Shown here piece after piece: positions 1 through 11,941 of a stretch of 64,000 bases of DNA (position 1 is its first letter; each line of letters begins with the position of its first letter). Source of the DNA: Mycobacterium celatum (GTDB lineage Bacteria; Actinomycetota; Actinomycetes; Mycobacteriales; Mycobacteriaceae); assembly GCF_002101595.1 (NCBI RefSeq), contig NZ_LQOM01000040.1, positions 62,001-126,000 on the forward strand. The letters run 5' to 3'. Under the pieces are notes generated by a model. The model searched no databases. It saw only the letters and a list, made by a program, of their open reading frames with translations, and was not told where the DNA came from. Both the position numbers and the translations under genes were made by a program.

Positions 1-1
1 C

Positions 2-1524
<1,523 letters not shown>

Positions 1525-1528
<4 letters not shown>

Positions 1529-2187
1529 CGGAAGGCAATCCACGCGAACAGGTAACGGTCACCGACAAGCGGCGGATTGATCCGGAAACCGGCGAGGTGC
1601 GTCACGCAGCTTCCGAGCCGGCCCCCAGCGGGCCGGCTCCGGAGGCTGCGACGGCCTCGGCGGCTCCCGACACCGCCGACAAGGTCGCCGAGCTGACTGC
1701 CGACCTGCAGCGCGTGCACGCTGACTTCGCCAACTACCGCAAGCGTGCGCTGCGCGACCAGCAGGCGGCGGCCGATCGGGCCAAGGCCACCGTGGTCAGC
1801 CAATTGCTGGGCGTGCTCGACGATCTCGACCGGGCGCGCAGTCACGGTGACTTGGAGTCGGGTCCGCTGAAGTCGGTCGCCGACAAGCTGACCAGTGCGC
1901 TGAACGGATTGGGGTTGACGGCGTTCGGCGCCGAGGGCGACGACTTCGACCCGGCGCTGCACGAGGCCGTCCAGCACGAGGGTGACGGCGCCGAGGGCTC
2001 CAAGCCGGTGATCGGGCACGTGATGCGGCACGGCTACAAACTCGGCGACCAAATCCTGCGGCACGCGCTGGTCGGCGTGGTCGACACCGTTCCAGAAGAG
2101 GCCGGCGACGGCGTTGCCGACGCCGAGTCACCCGTCGACGCCGACAACGGTGAGCAGAACGCAGAATCAGAACCGTCGGAGAATTGA
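1525..2187 (+). CDS. grpE: Nucleotide exchange factor GrpE
   Basis: Cochaperone that releases ADP from DnaK. The 220-residue protein has a long low-complexity N-terminus rich in Ala, Pro and Glu (about residues 1-55). A coiled-coil segment with the family signature (LQRVHADFANYRKRALRDQ) follows, then the beta-domain (HEAVQHEGDG, VMRHGYKLGDQILRHALVGV). The GTG start lies inside the dnaK stop codon region (4-bp overlap). An acidic, Asn/Glu-rich C-terminal tail is present, as in other actinobacterial GrpE proteins. About 60 bp separate it from dnaJ. Confidence 0.98.
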
Positions 2188-2247
2188 CGGACGGTTTAAT
2201 AAACACACATACACAACTACTCCGAAGGTGAGAGGGGGTGACGCGGA

Positions 2248-3444
2248 ATGGCCCAACGCGAGTGGGTCGAAAAAGACTTCTACAAGGAGCTGGGCGTCTC
2301 CCCTGACGCCAGCCAGGACGAGATCAAGCGCGCCTACCGCAAGCTGGCCTCCGAGCTGCATCCCGACCGAAACCCCAACAACCCGCGCGCCGCGGACCGG
2401 TTCAAGGCCGTCTCCGAGGCCAACAGCGTGCTGTCGGATCCGGCCAAGCGCAAGGAGTACGACGAAACCCGACGGCTGTTCGCGGGCGGCGGATTTGGCC
2501 GCCGATTCAACGGCGGCGGTGGCGGTGGATTCGGCGGCTTCGGCATGGGCGGCTACGGCTCCGACGGCGTCGAGTTCAACCTCAACGACTTGTTCGACGC
2601 CGCGGGCCGCACCGGTGGAAGCAATATCGGCGACCTGTTCGGCGGCCTGTTCGGACGCGGGGCGTCGACGCCCCGGCCCAGCCGGCCACGGCGCGGCAAC
2701 GACCTGGAGACCGAAGCCGAGCTGAGCTTCGTTGAGGCCACCAAGGGTGTGGCAATGCCGCTGCGGTTGACCAGCCCGGCGCCGTGTACCAACTGCCATG
2801 GCAGCGGGGCGCGGCCGGGCACCAGCCCGAAGGTGTGCCCCACCTGTAACGGCTCGGGTGTAATCAGCCGCAACCAGGGCGCTTTCGGCTTTTCCGAACC
2901 GTGCACCGACTGCCGCGGCAGCGGGTCGATCATCGAGCACCCGTGCGCGGAATGTAAGGGCACGGGCGTCACCACCCGGACCCGCACCATTAACGTGCGG
3001 ATTCCTCCGGGTGTCGAGGACGGGCAACGGATTCGGCTGGCCGGGCAGGGTGAGGCCGGGCTGCGCGGCGCCCCGTCGGGTGACCTGTACGTCACCGTAC
3101 ACGTGCGACCGGACCCGGTGTTCGGACGCGACGGCGACGACCTGACCGTGACCATTCCGGTTACTTTCAGTGAATTGGCTTTGGGCACAACGCTTTCGGT
3201 GCCGACGCTGGACGGCAGGGTGGGAGTCAAGGTGCCCAAGGGCACCGCCGACGGCCGCACCCTGCGGGTGCGTGGCCGCGGTGTGCCCAAGCGCAGCGGC
3301 GGCAACGGCGATCTGCTGGTCACCGTGAAGGTCGCGGTGCCACCGAATCTGGACGGCGCCGCGAAGGAAGCGCTGGAGGCCTATGCCGCCGCCGAGCGGG
3401 CCAGCGGCTTCGACCCGCGGGCCGGATGGGCAGGTAATCGCTGA
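2248..3444 (+). CDS. dnaJ1: Chaperone DnaJ (DnaJ1 type)
   Basis: J-domain cochaperone that stimulates the DnaK ATPase and delivers substrates. The 398-residue protein has a J domain with the HPD tripeptide (SELHPDRNP, about residues 36-44) and a Gly/Phe-rich linker (about 76-130). A zinc-binding domain carries four CxxCxGxG repeats (CTNCHGSG, CPTCNGSG, CTDCRGSG, CAECKGTG), followed by the C-terminal peptide-binding beta domains. A long purine stretch (GAGAGGGGGTGA) precedes the ATG. The stop overlaps the ATG of hspR (TGATG), so the regulator is translated with its chaperone. The slightly longer spacer after grpE is the only gap in this operon. Confidence 0.98.
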   Translation: MAQREWVEKDFYKELGVSPDASQDEIKRAYRKLASELHPDRNPNNPRAADRFKAVSEANSVLSDPAKRKEYDETRRLFAGGGFGRRFNGGGGGGFGGFGMGGYGSDGVEFNLNDLFDAAGRTGGSNIGDLFGGLFGRGASTPRPSRPRRGNDLETEAELSFVEATKGVAMPLRLTSPAPCTNCHGSGARPGTSPKVCPTCNGSGVISRNQGAFGFSEPCTDCRGSGSIIEHPCAECKGTGVTTRTRTINVRIPPGVEDGQRIRLAGQGEAGLRGAPSGDLYVTVHVRPDPVFGRDGDDLTVTIPVTFSELALGTTLSVPTLDGRVGVKVPKGTADGRTLRVRGRGVPKRSGGNGDLLVTVKVAVPPNLDGAAKEALEAYAAAERASGFDPRAGWAGNR

Positions 3445-3824
3445 TGGCCAAGAACTCCAAGGAAAAGGACTCGCGAACGTTCCTGATCTCGGTGGCCGCC
3501 GAGCTGGCCGGCATGCATGCGCAGACGCTGCGCACCTACGACCGGCTCGGCCTGGTCAGCCCGCAGCGCAGTTCCGGTGGCGGACGGCGGTATTCGCAGC
3601 GCGACGTCGAATTGCTCCGCGAGGTGCAGCGGCTTTCCCAGGACGAGGGCGTCAATTTGGCCGGCATCAAGCGCATCATCGAGCTGACCAATCAGGTCGA
3701 GGCGCTGCAGGCCCGGCTCAAGGAGATGGCCGCGGAGATCGAAACGCTGCGCGCCAACCAACGGCGCGACCTCGCCGTGATGCCCAAGAGCACCGCGGTC
3801 GTGGTCTGGCGGCCCCGGCGTTAA
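3444..3824 (+). CDS. hspR: Heat-shock repressor HspR (MerR-type)
   Basis: MerR-like HTH repressor that, with DnaK as corepressor in actinobacteria, shuts off the dnaK operon and clpB by binding HAIR inverted repeats (family knowledge from Streptomyces and Mycobacterium). The 126-residue protein starts with the winged-helix motif (VAAELAGMHAQTLRTYDRLG, about residues 14-33; GGGRRYSQRDV), followed by a coiled coil (about 75-105) and a basic, hydrophobic C-terminal tail (VVVWRPRR). It is the last gene of the operon. A matching HAIR element lies at 8327-8347, upstream of clpB. Confidence 0.97.
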   Translation: MAKNSKEKDSRTFLISVAAELAGMHAQTLRTYDRLGLVSPQRSSGGGRRYSQRDVELLREVQRLSQDEGVNLAGIKRIIELTNQVEALQARLKEMAAEIETLRANQRRDLAVMPKSTAVVVWRPRR

Positions 3825-3826
3825 AG

Positions 3827-3888
3827 CGCGAGCAGACGCAGAATCGCACGAAATCGACCGCGCCAATGCGACTTTGCGTCTGCTCGCG
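3827..3888. terminator. Long imperfect hairpin between convergent genes
   Basis: Two 22-nt arms (3827-3848, starting CGCGAGCAGACGCAG, and 3867-3888, ending GCGTCTGCTCGCG) are reverse complements except for two positions, separated by 18 nt. The hairpin fills the gap between the ends of hspR and the convergent aldose-epimerase gene. No T-tract follows on either strand, so it is a candidate bidirectional, intrinsic-like terminator or mRNA-stabilising stem of the kind common between convergent mycobacterial genes. Confidence 0.6.
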
Positions 3889-3890
3889 GG

Positions 3891-4775
3891 TCACACCCGG
3901 ATCGAGAACTGCGCGACGGCCGAGTCGCCCGGCTGCGCCACCCGGTAACCGCCGCGACGGAGCGCATCGGTGGGCGCGGCCATCGGCTCGAAGCACACCA
4001 CCTCCTCGGCCGGGGGAGCGAAGACCTGCGCGGCCGGATACCCCTGGTCGAAGCGAACTTCGACGCGTCGGTCGCCGCCGGACACCGCGAACACCGCGCC
4101 GTCGGGCACCTGGTCGTAGCCGTCGTCAAAAGCCCTGTCGCCCAATGCTTCCGTGGTCGCTTGCTGCCTGGTCGACTCGCCGGTGGGCAGCCCTTGCCCG
4201 TCGAGTTCCAGGTGACGCAGCGGCGGAGTCTCGATGACCCACTCGCTGCGCGGCACGTCGGGAAGTTGCAGGTACGGATGGAAGCCGTAGCATAGCGGAA
4301 CGGCCTTGCCCGCGGTCGGGGTCACCGACGTGCGGAGGGTCAGCGTACGTTCGGATAGCCGGACGGTCATCGCCAGCAGGTGCGGAAACGGGAAGCTGGC
4401 CAACAGGTCTGGGTCGTTGCCGAAGTCCAGTTCGGCGCTCAGCTCGTTGTCCGACCGTGCCACCACGCGCCAGCGTGGATAGGCGGCCAGCAAGCCGTGG
4501 ATCGGCAAACCGTTCGGGTCGGTACGAAATGTGTTGGGCGCCAAAGTCACATTTTCGCCGTCGACTGCATAAGTGCTGTCGCTCAACCGATTCGCCCACG
4601 GATACAACAGCGGGATACCCATCGTCTTGCCGTCGGCGACGTAGGCGTCCAGGCCGCGGCGCTGGCCGAGGAGCTGCACACCGGAGTCGGTCAGCGAGAC
4701 GCCGATCATCCCGGCGTCCGGCACGAACTGTGCCTCGACGGGCGATGACGGGTCGCGCAGCGTGAGGATCTCCAT
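3891..4775 (-). CDS. Aldose 1-epimerase-like (galactose mutarotase fold) protein
   Basis: Predicted cytosolic enzyme interconverting alpha and beta anomers of hexoses, or acting on sugar phosphates. The 294-residue protein matches the family length (~290-340). Visible family features are LYPWANRL near residues 58-65, the substrate-binding histidine segment LPIHGLL (about 92-98), CYGFHPYLQLP (about 161-171) with the second conserved His, and a late acidic stretch (VVCFEPMAAPTD) holding the likely catalytic Glu. It is convergent with hspR and followed on the same strand, 10 bp upstream, by the flavohaemoglobin gene, so both may be cotranscribed. The sugar specificity cannot be told from the sequence. 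Confidence 0.85.
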   Translation of the reverse strand: MEILTLRDPSSPVEAQFVPDAGMIGVSLTDSGVQLLGQRRGLDAYVADGKTMGIPLLYPWANRLSDSTYAVDGENVTLAPNTFRTDPNGLPIHGLLAAYPRWRVVARSDNELSAELDFGNDPDLLASFPFPHLLAMTVRLSERTLTLRTSVTPTAGKAVPLCYGFHPYLQLPDVPRSEWVIETPPLRHLELDGQGLPTGESTRQQATTEALGDRAFDDGYDQVPDGAVFAVSGGDRRVEVRFDQGYPAAQVFAPPAEEVVCFEPMAAPTDALRRGGYRVAQPGDSAVAQFSIRV

Positions 4776-4785
4776 GATGACGAAT

Positions 4786-5958
4786 CTAGCTGGACAACGG
4801 GTCGTGCTGAATGCGCTCGGGCGGCGCCCCTTTGGCGATCAGCGCCGCCTTGGTGGCGCGCACCATCGCCGGCCCGCCGCAGATCAGGATCTGCCGGTCG
4901 CTCCAACCGCCGTATCGGGTGACCACCTCGGGCAGCCGGCCGGTCTGGCGGACGTGCAGCCCCCGCGGCGGCGTCACGTCCGGGTAGTCGCGGGCCCACT
5001 CCGGGTCGGCGGTGTACTCCGAGACGGGCGACACCGACAGCCACGGGTTGTGCGCCGCAATCTGCCACAGCGTGGGCAGATCGTAGAGCTCGCACGGATA
5101 GCGACCGCCGAAGAACATGTGCACCCGCGGGTTCTCACCCCAGCGGGCGAGGTCCATCACGATCGAGCGCAGCGGCGCCAGGCCCGTGCTGCCCGCCACC
5201 ATCAACACGTCGCCGCCGTCGCGGTCGACCTGCAGCGCGCCGTGCGGACTGGACAGCCGCCACCGGTCACCGGGCTGCGTTTCGCCGACGATGGCGGTAC
5301 TGACCAGGCCACCCGGCACGGCTCGCACGTGGAATTCGATGGCGCCGCTCTCGTCGGGCGGGATGGCGGGTGTCAGGTAGCGCCACCGCCGCGGGCATTG
5401 CGGCACCGCGACGTTGACGTACTGGCCCGGGTGGTAGTGCAGCGGGCGGTCCAGCTGAAGCCGCACCACCGCAAGGTCGCGCGACACCCGCAGGTGTTCG
5501 ATCACGGTGCCGTCCCACCACGCCGGCCCGTGCTCGGCGTCGGCGGCGCCGCTCATCACCCCGGTGATCAGGTTCAGCGACTGCCGTGCCGCCTCGTCGA
5601 CCGTGTCGGTCCACGCGTCGGCCAGCTCGTCGCGCAGCGTGGCATACAGCGCTTGGCGCAGCGTCTCGTAATGCTCGGGCGCCACCCCGTATTTGCGGTG
5701 GTCGCGGCCGAGCTGAGCCAAAAACGCCACCGGCGACTGGGCGCGCTGCGCGACGAGTTCGCCGTACACCCAGTTCATCGCGTGCGCGAAGGCTGCCCGC
5801 TGGCCCGCCATGTCCGGTGGAAACATGTCACGCAGTGCGACGTCGAGGGAAAACCAGCGGGTGTAGAACCGCCCGATCAGGCTACTGGCGTCGCGTGCGG
5901 CCTCCTCGTTGAAGACGGCATGCAATACCCGCAGCGCATCCCGGTCTTCTAGGCCCAC
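4786..5958 (-). CDS. Type II flavohaemoglobin / globin-coupled oxidoreductase (Rv0385-like)
   Basis: Two-domain haem protein: an N-terminal globin (about residues 1-135; proximal His in GRDHRKYGV) joined to a ferredoxin-NADP reductase-like FAD/NAD module (FAD segment HYHPGQYVNV and RWRYLTPA; nucleotide motif AGSTGLAPLRS; C-terminal ILICGGPAMV). The FAD motif RYLT departs from the RxYS of classical Hmp, as in the mycobacterial type II flavohaemoglobins represented by Rv0385. Those have been reported to act on D-lactate rather than detoxify NO (recalled literature). Start chosen at GTG 5958 because a TAAAAT hexamer sits 8 nt upstream, typical of a leaderless mRNA. An upstream GTG at 6033 would add 25 residues. 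The product would be 390 aa. Confidence 0.85.
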   Translation of the reverse strand: MGLEDRDALRVLHAVFNEEAARDASSLIGRFYTRWFSLDVALRDMFPPDMAGQRAAFAHAMNWVYGELVAQRAQSPVAFLAQLGRDHRKYGVAPEHYETLRQALYATLRDELADAWTDTVDEAARQSLNLITGVMSGAADAEHGPAWWDGTVIEHLRVSRDLAVVRLQLDRPLHYHPGQYVNVAVPQCPRRWRYLTPAIPPDESGAIEFHVRAVPGGLVSTAIVGETQPGDRWRLSSPHGALQVDRDGGDVLMVAGSTGLAPLRSIVMDLARWGENPRVHMFFGGRYPCELYDLPTLWQIAAHNPWLSVSPVSEYTADPEWARDYPDVTPPRGLHVRQTGRLPEVVTRYGGWSDRQILICGGPAMVRATKAALIAKGAPPERIQHDPLSS

Positions 5959-5966
5959 GGGCGCCG

Positions 5967-5972
5967 ATTTTA
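5967..5972 (-). promoter_or_regulatory. -10 hexamer (TAAAAT), leaderless promoter of flavohaemoglobin gene
   Basis: TAAAAT on the minus strand, 8 nt before GTG 5958. In mycobacteria a TANNNT hexamer 6-8 nt ahead of a start codon usually means that transcription begins on the start codon itself. It is one of the few AT-rich patches in this GC-rich intergenic DNA. Confidence 0.5.
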
Positions 5973-6154
5973 TGCGCGTTTGTGCTCCTCGGCGGCCCCC
6001 TGCACCGACGAGGCTGATCCGCCGGGCGGTCACCCGGGCGTGAACGTCGTTCGCATCTATTGCAGAACGATTCGGCCACGGTCGATCGCGTCTTCGGCGA
6101 AGTATGTGATCCTCCTGTCAGGCGTACCCAATTCAACGGCGAAGGTGGTATGAC

Positions 6155-6931
6155 ATGTCTGGTTCAACCATGGTCCAGCGACTAGCGGCGGAACTGCTCG
6201 GCACGTTCTGGCTGGTCCTGGGGGGGTGCGGCAGCGCGGTTTTCGCCGCCGAAGTTCTCGATAACGGCATCTCGGTCGGGATCGGCTATCTCGGTGTGGC
6301 ACTCGCGTTCGGTTTGACGGTGTTGACCGGGGTGTACGCGTTCGGCTACATCTCCGGCGGACACTTCAACCCGGCTGTCACGCTGGGAGCGGTGTTGGCG
6401 CGACGGACGGAATGGAAAGCGCTGCTGCCGTATTGGGCCGTTCAGGTGATCGGCGGCCTGCTCGCCGGTCTGGTGATCTACATCATCGCCAATGGCACGT
6501 CCGGCTTCACCGCGACCGGAAACATGGCCGCGAATGGCTACGGTCAACACTCGCCCGGCGGTTACTCGCTTGGTGCCGTGATACTTGCCGAGATCGTCCT
6601 GACGGCAGTGTTCCTGTTCGTGATCCTCGGCTCAACCGACGACCGGGCGCCAAATGGCTTCGCGGGCTTGGCCATCGGGTTCACCTTGGCGCTGGCCAAC
6701 ATCGTGGCGATCCCGATCTCCAACGCGTCGATCAATCCGGCCCGCTCCACCGGTGTCGCTTTCTTCAACGGCGACGGGGCGCCCGCACAGCTTTGGGTGT
6801 TTTGGCTGGCGCCGCTGGCCGGTGGGGCGATCGTCGGCATCGCGTATCCGTATCTGTTCGGTGCACGCCACGAGCCCGCCAGACCGGCCCGCCACGAGGC
6901 TGCGCCGGACCAACCGGCACCCGCCGGCTAA
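6155..6931 (+). CDS. aqpZ: Aquaporin Z-type water channel (MIP family)
   Basis: Integral membrane channel for water, possibly small neutral solutes. The 258-residue protein has six hydrophobic helices and both half-helix NPA motifs (SGGHFNPAVTLG near residue 70; NASINPARSTG near 194). The selectivity-filter arginine follows the second NPA, and His is present in the second loop region, which favours AqpZ over glycerol facilitators. The C-terminus is a hydrophilic His/Pro/Ala tail (ARHEPARPARHEAAPDQ). A GAAGGTGG ribosome-binding site lies 6-13 nt before ATG 6155. It is divergent from the flavohaemoglobin gene and overlaps the convergent membrane-protein gene by 4 bp. H37Rv has no aquaporin at this locus as far as I recall, so it is an accessory gene. 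Confidence 0.9.
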   Translation: MSGSTMVQRLAAELLGTFWLVLGGCGSAVFAAEVLDNGISVGIGYLGVALAFGLTVLTGVYAFGYISGGHFNPAVTLGAVLARRTEWKALLPYWAVQVIGGLLAGLVIYIIANGTSGFTATGNMAANGYGQHSPGGYSLGAVILAEIVLTAVFLFVILGSTDDRAPNGFAGLAIGFTLALANIVAIPISNASINPARSTGVAFFNGDGAPAQLWVFWLAPLAGGAIVGIAYPYLFGARHEPARPARHEAAPDQPAPAG

Positions 6932-7608
6932 AGCGCGTGAATTCCCTTGTACAGCAACAACAATCCGACCACAGTCAGGATGACGGCGAGCATCGCCGCA
7001 TGGTGCCGCTCCATCCAGTCCTTGAGCCGGGCCAGCGGATCGTCGAGGCGTTCACCGGCACCGGCGTAGGCCAGCACCGGGATCGCGACCGTCGACGCGG
7101 CGACCGCGACGAAGAACGCGGCCGATATCCAGGCGCGGGTGAGACCTAGGCCGGCGCTGCCGATCGCCAAACCGGCTGCGGCGCAAATCAACAGCACCTC
7201 GAGCCGCACGACGGCCAGCAGTGCCCCGGTGATTCCCGCCCGCGCGGGAGTGAGGTTGGTGAGGGATCGCATCCAGCCAGGCGTATCCGTGTGGCGATGA
7301 CGGGTGAGCCACCGGACGACGCCGAACGCGATGAGCGCCGAGCTCACCGCAATCCGCAGCCACGACGCCCACGCCGGCGGTGATTTATGCAGGCCGCCGA
7401 GCAGGCCGGGTACCGAGACGAACAGCGCCGTCAGCGCCGCAAGGGCTACCAGCCAACCGCCGAGGAACGCCAGGCCGCTCGGCCGCGGTCGCGGCGTATG
7501 CAAGACCAGTACGGCGGGGATGATCGACAGCGGCGAGAAGGCGATCACCAGGGCCAGCGAAAAAAGGCCGGTCAGCTCGGACGTCCAGCTGCCTGACACT
7601 GACAGCAC
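6928..7608 (-). CDS. GAP-family (Sap/SfLAP-type) six-helix membrane protein
   Basis: Predicted polytopic membrane protein of 226 residues with about six hydrophobic segments. It resembles the actinobacterial GAP/Sap family (sulfolipid-1-addressing protein; GPL addressing protein), whose members accompany export of surface glycolipids. Family-like features are the N-terminal ALVIAFSPLSIIPAVLVL helix, the long basic cytoplasmic loop around RHRHTDTPGW, and the C-terminal DWMERHHAAMLAVILTVVG. The GTG start is inferred. It lies 13 bp downstream of the proline-rich membrane gene on the same strand, so the two likely form one transcript. No glycolipid genes are visible nearby, so the cargo is unknown. 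Confidence 0.75.
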   Translation of the reverse strand: MLSVSGSWTSELTGLFSLALVIAFSPLSIIPAVLVLHTPRPRPSGLAFLGGWLVALAALTALFVSVPGLLGGLHKSPPAWASWLRIAVSSALIAFGVVRWLTRHRHTDTPGWMRSLTNLTPARAGITGALLAVVRLEVLLICAAAGLAIGSAGLGLTRAWISAAFFVAVAASTVAIPVLAYAGAGERLDDPLARLKDWMERHHAAMLAVILTVVGLLLLYKGIHAL

Positions 7609-7621
7609 CGTAACCCGGCGG

Positions 7622-8254
7622 CTAGAGGCAAAGCTTCCATTCGCCGTTCTCTTTGGCGAAGCTCATCTGGGTGTCCCGGGTTCTGCCATCCACTGTGCCG
7701 GTGATCGTGGCGGTGGCCTTATCACCGTTGACCTGAATGGATTTGACGGTGATCGGTCCGTGCGCCTTGCCTGCGCCGGGCGGCTTCAAGTCCGGATGCG
7801 CCTGGCTCACCTGGTCGATTATCTGCTGCATCTTGGTGCACCACAGCCCGCGAAACGCCGTCACGTCGGAGCTGGTGGTGGCTGCCGCCTTGCTGATCAA
7901 CGCCCGGATCTGCTCATCGTCAGACTTGGGTTTGGAAGAGCCGACCGTCGCAATCAGTGCGACGGCGACGGCCACCGCCGCGAGGACGGCGATGATGCCG
8001 CTCACGATCCACACCATCCGGTTTCGCCGGCGCACACCGGGTGGTGGGGCCCGCCATCCGGCCGGGCTGGGAATCCAGTCCGGCGCGGCCGAGGGCGCCG
8101 GAGGCCATGCAGAGGGCTGTTGCCAATCCGGCTGGGGCGGGTACGCGCCTTGCGGCGGGTAGGGCCCCTGCGGTGGGTAGGGAGCCTGCGGCATTGGCGG
8201 CGGCCCCTGCGGCGGTGGTCCTTGCGGTGGCATCGGCGGCGGGTAGCTCGACAT
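7622..8254 (-). CDS. Proline-rich single-pass membrane protein, DUF4878-like
   Basis: Unnamed protein of about 210 residues. It begins with repeated proline-rich units (PPQGPPPQG, PYPPQGPYPPQG), then a basic stretch (RRRNR), one transmembrane helix (about residues 75-97, IVSGIIAVLAAVAVAVALIA) and an extracytoplasmic domain with two cysteines (FRGLWCTKM; WKLCL). That domain resembles the small NTF2-like DUF4878 fold common in mycobacterial envelope proteins. The start was placed at ATG 8254 (MSSYPPPMPP) because sequence further upstream is not proline-rich and overlaps the clpB promoter region. A start three codons earlier (MIAMSS) is also possible. The same architecture recurs at 19322-20173. 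Function unknown. Confidence 0.7.
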   Translation of the reverse strand: MSSYPPPMPPQGPPPQGPPPMPQAPYPPQGPYPPQGAYPPQPDWQQPSAWPPAPSAAPDWIPSPAGWRAPPPGVRRRNRMVWIVSGIIAVLAAVAVAVALIATVGSSKPKSDDEQIRALISKAAATTSSDVTAFRGLWCTKMQQIIDQVSQAHPDLKPPGAGKAHGPITVKSIQVNGDKATATITGTVDGRTRDTQMSFAKENGEWKLCL

Positions 8255-8326
8255 AGCGATCATTTTGCGGCATTGCCCGCGTTCCGCCGCGAAGGCCCAT
8301 ACCGTCGACGCGCCGAAGTCGCTAGA

Positions 8327-8347
8327 CTTGAGCGGAACAGACTCAAC
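8327..8347. promoter_or_regulatory. HAIR element (HspR operator) upstream of clpB
   Basis: CTTGAGC (8327-8333), exactly 7 nt (8334-8340), then ACTCAAC (8341-8347). This matches the HspR-associated inverted repeat CTTGAGT-N7-ACTCAAG at 12 of 14 positions. It lies 57 bp before the clpB start, and hspR is encoded in the same window, so clpB is very likely under HspR repression. Confidence 0.9.
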
Positions 8348-8403
8348 CTTGACGGCGTTGAACATCGCGACAAGCATTTTTACTCGTACCGAATGGAGGT
8401 GTC

Positions 8404-10950
<2,547 letters not shown>

Positions 10951-11008
10951 CGTTCGGCGTGACAGGGTTGTGACCTGCAAGCATTCGCGATTCTCGGGCG
11001 ATAGCAAG

Positions 11009-11014
11009 TAGGCT
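11009..11014 (+). promoter_or_regulatory. -10 hexamer (TAGGCT), leaderless promoter of ttfA
   Basis: TAGGCT, then 7 nt, then ATG 11022, with no Shine-Dalgarno sequence in between. The arrangement fits a leaderless transcript and supports ATG 11022 as the ttfA start, separating ttfA from clpB transcription. Confidence 0.5.
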
Positions 11015-11021
11015 ACGTGCG

Positions 11022-11867
11022 ATGGTCCCGCTTTGGTTCACGCTGTCCGCGCTGTGTTTTGTCGGCGCGGTGGTGCTGCTGTACGTCGACATCGATCGGC
11101 GCCGAGGGCGGGGCCGTCGCCGCAAGTCGTGGGCGCGCTCACACGGTTTCGACTACGAACCGGAGAACACCGAGATCGTCCAGCGCTGGAAGCGCGGCAT
11201 CATGTCGACGGTCGGTGACATCCCGGCCCGCAACGTGGTGCTGGGCCAGATCCGCGGCGAGGCGGTCTTCATCTTCGACCTCGAAGAAGTCGCCACGGTG
11301 ATCGCGCTGCACCGCAAGGTGGGCACCAACGTCGTGGTCGACGTGCGTCTCAAGGGCCTGAAAGAGCCTCGGGAGAACGACATTTGGCTGCTTGGGGCGA
11401 TCGGGCCGCGGATGGTGTACTCGACCAACCTCGACGCGGCCCGGCGGGCCTGCGACCGGCGGATGGTCACCTTCGCGCACACCGCGCCGGACTGCGCCGA
11501 GATCATGTGGAACGAAGAGAACTGGACGCTGGTCAGCATGCCCATCACCAGCACCCGCGCCCAGTGGGACGAGGGCTTGCGCACCGTGCGCCAATTCAAC
11601 GACCTGCTGCGGGTTCTTCCCCCCGTGCCGCAGCAGGCCGCGGCTCCGGCGCCGGCCGCGCGCCGCAACGCCGCGCCCAGCCGACCGCTGGCCCCGGCCG
11701 GGCGGGCGGAGCCGCAGCGGCGTTCCGCCGAGGCGCCGCCGCGCCCGGAACCGACTCGTCGCGCGTCGGCCGAGCCGGCGCGCCGGGAAGGCACCCGTGG
11801 GGGAGCGGTCCGCCGCCCGCCGCCGGCCGGCCGGAACGGCTACCAGGCCACGCACTACCAGCGCTGA
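11022..11867 (+). CDS. ttfA: TMM transport factor TtfA (Rv0383c family)
   Basis: Inner-membrane accessory protein of the MmpL3 machinery, which exports trehalose monomycolate to build the mycomembrane; the MSMEG_0736/Rv0383c family was named TtfA for this role (recalled). The 281-residue protein starts with one transmembrane helix (about residues 4-22, LWFTLSALCFVGAVVLLYV) and a basic stop-transfer (DRRRGRGRRRK). A conserved cytosolic domain follows (about 30-205), then a disordered Pro/Ala/Arg tail (about 206-281). Its place just after clpB, as in other mycobacteria, supports the assignment. The Arg-rich tail is low complexity and probably variable between species. Confidence 0.88.
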   Translation: MVPLWFTLSALCFVGAVVLLYVDIDRRRGRGRRRKSWARSHGFDYEPENTEIVQRWKRGIMSTVGDIPARNVVLGQIRGEAVFIFDLEEVATVIALHRKVGTNVVVDVRLKGLKEPRENDIWLLGAIGPRMVYSTNLDAARRACDRRMVTFAHTAPDCAEIMWNEENWTLVSMPITSTRAQWDEGLRTVRQFNDLLRVLPPVPQQAAAPAPAARRNAAPSRPLAPAGRAEPQRRSAEAPPRPEPTRRASAEPARREGTRGGAVRRPPPAGRNGYQATHYQR

Positions 11868-11928
11868 GCCCGATCGGCCGGCTTCTCCCTCATCGCGGCT
11901 GCGGCCCACTGCATCGCCGCCAGGCTGA

Positions 11929-11934
11929 CTACAC
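11929..11934 (+). promoter_or_regulatory. -10 hexamer (TACACT), leaderless promoter of the SDR-pyrE unit
   Basis: TACACT followed by 7 nt and GTG 11942, with no ribosome-binding site. It supports both GTG 11942 as the start and an independent promoter for the SDR-pyrE-lipoprotein-methyltransferase run. Confidence 0.45.
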
Positions 11935-11941
11935 TGGCGCC

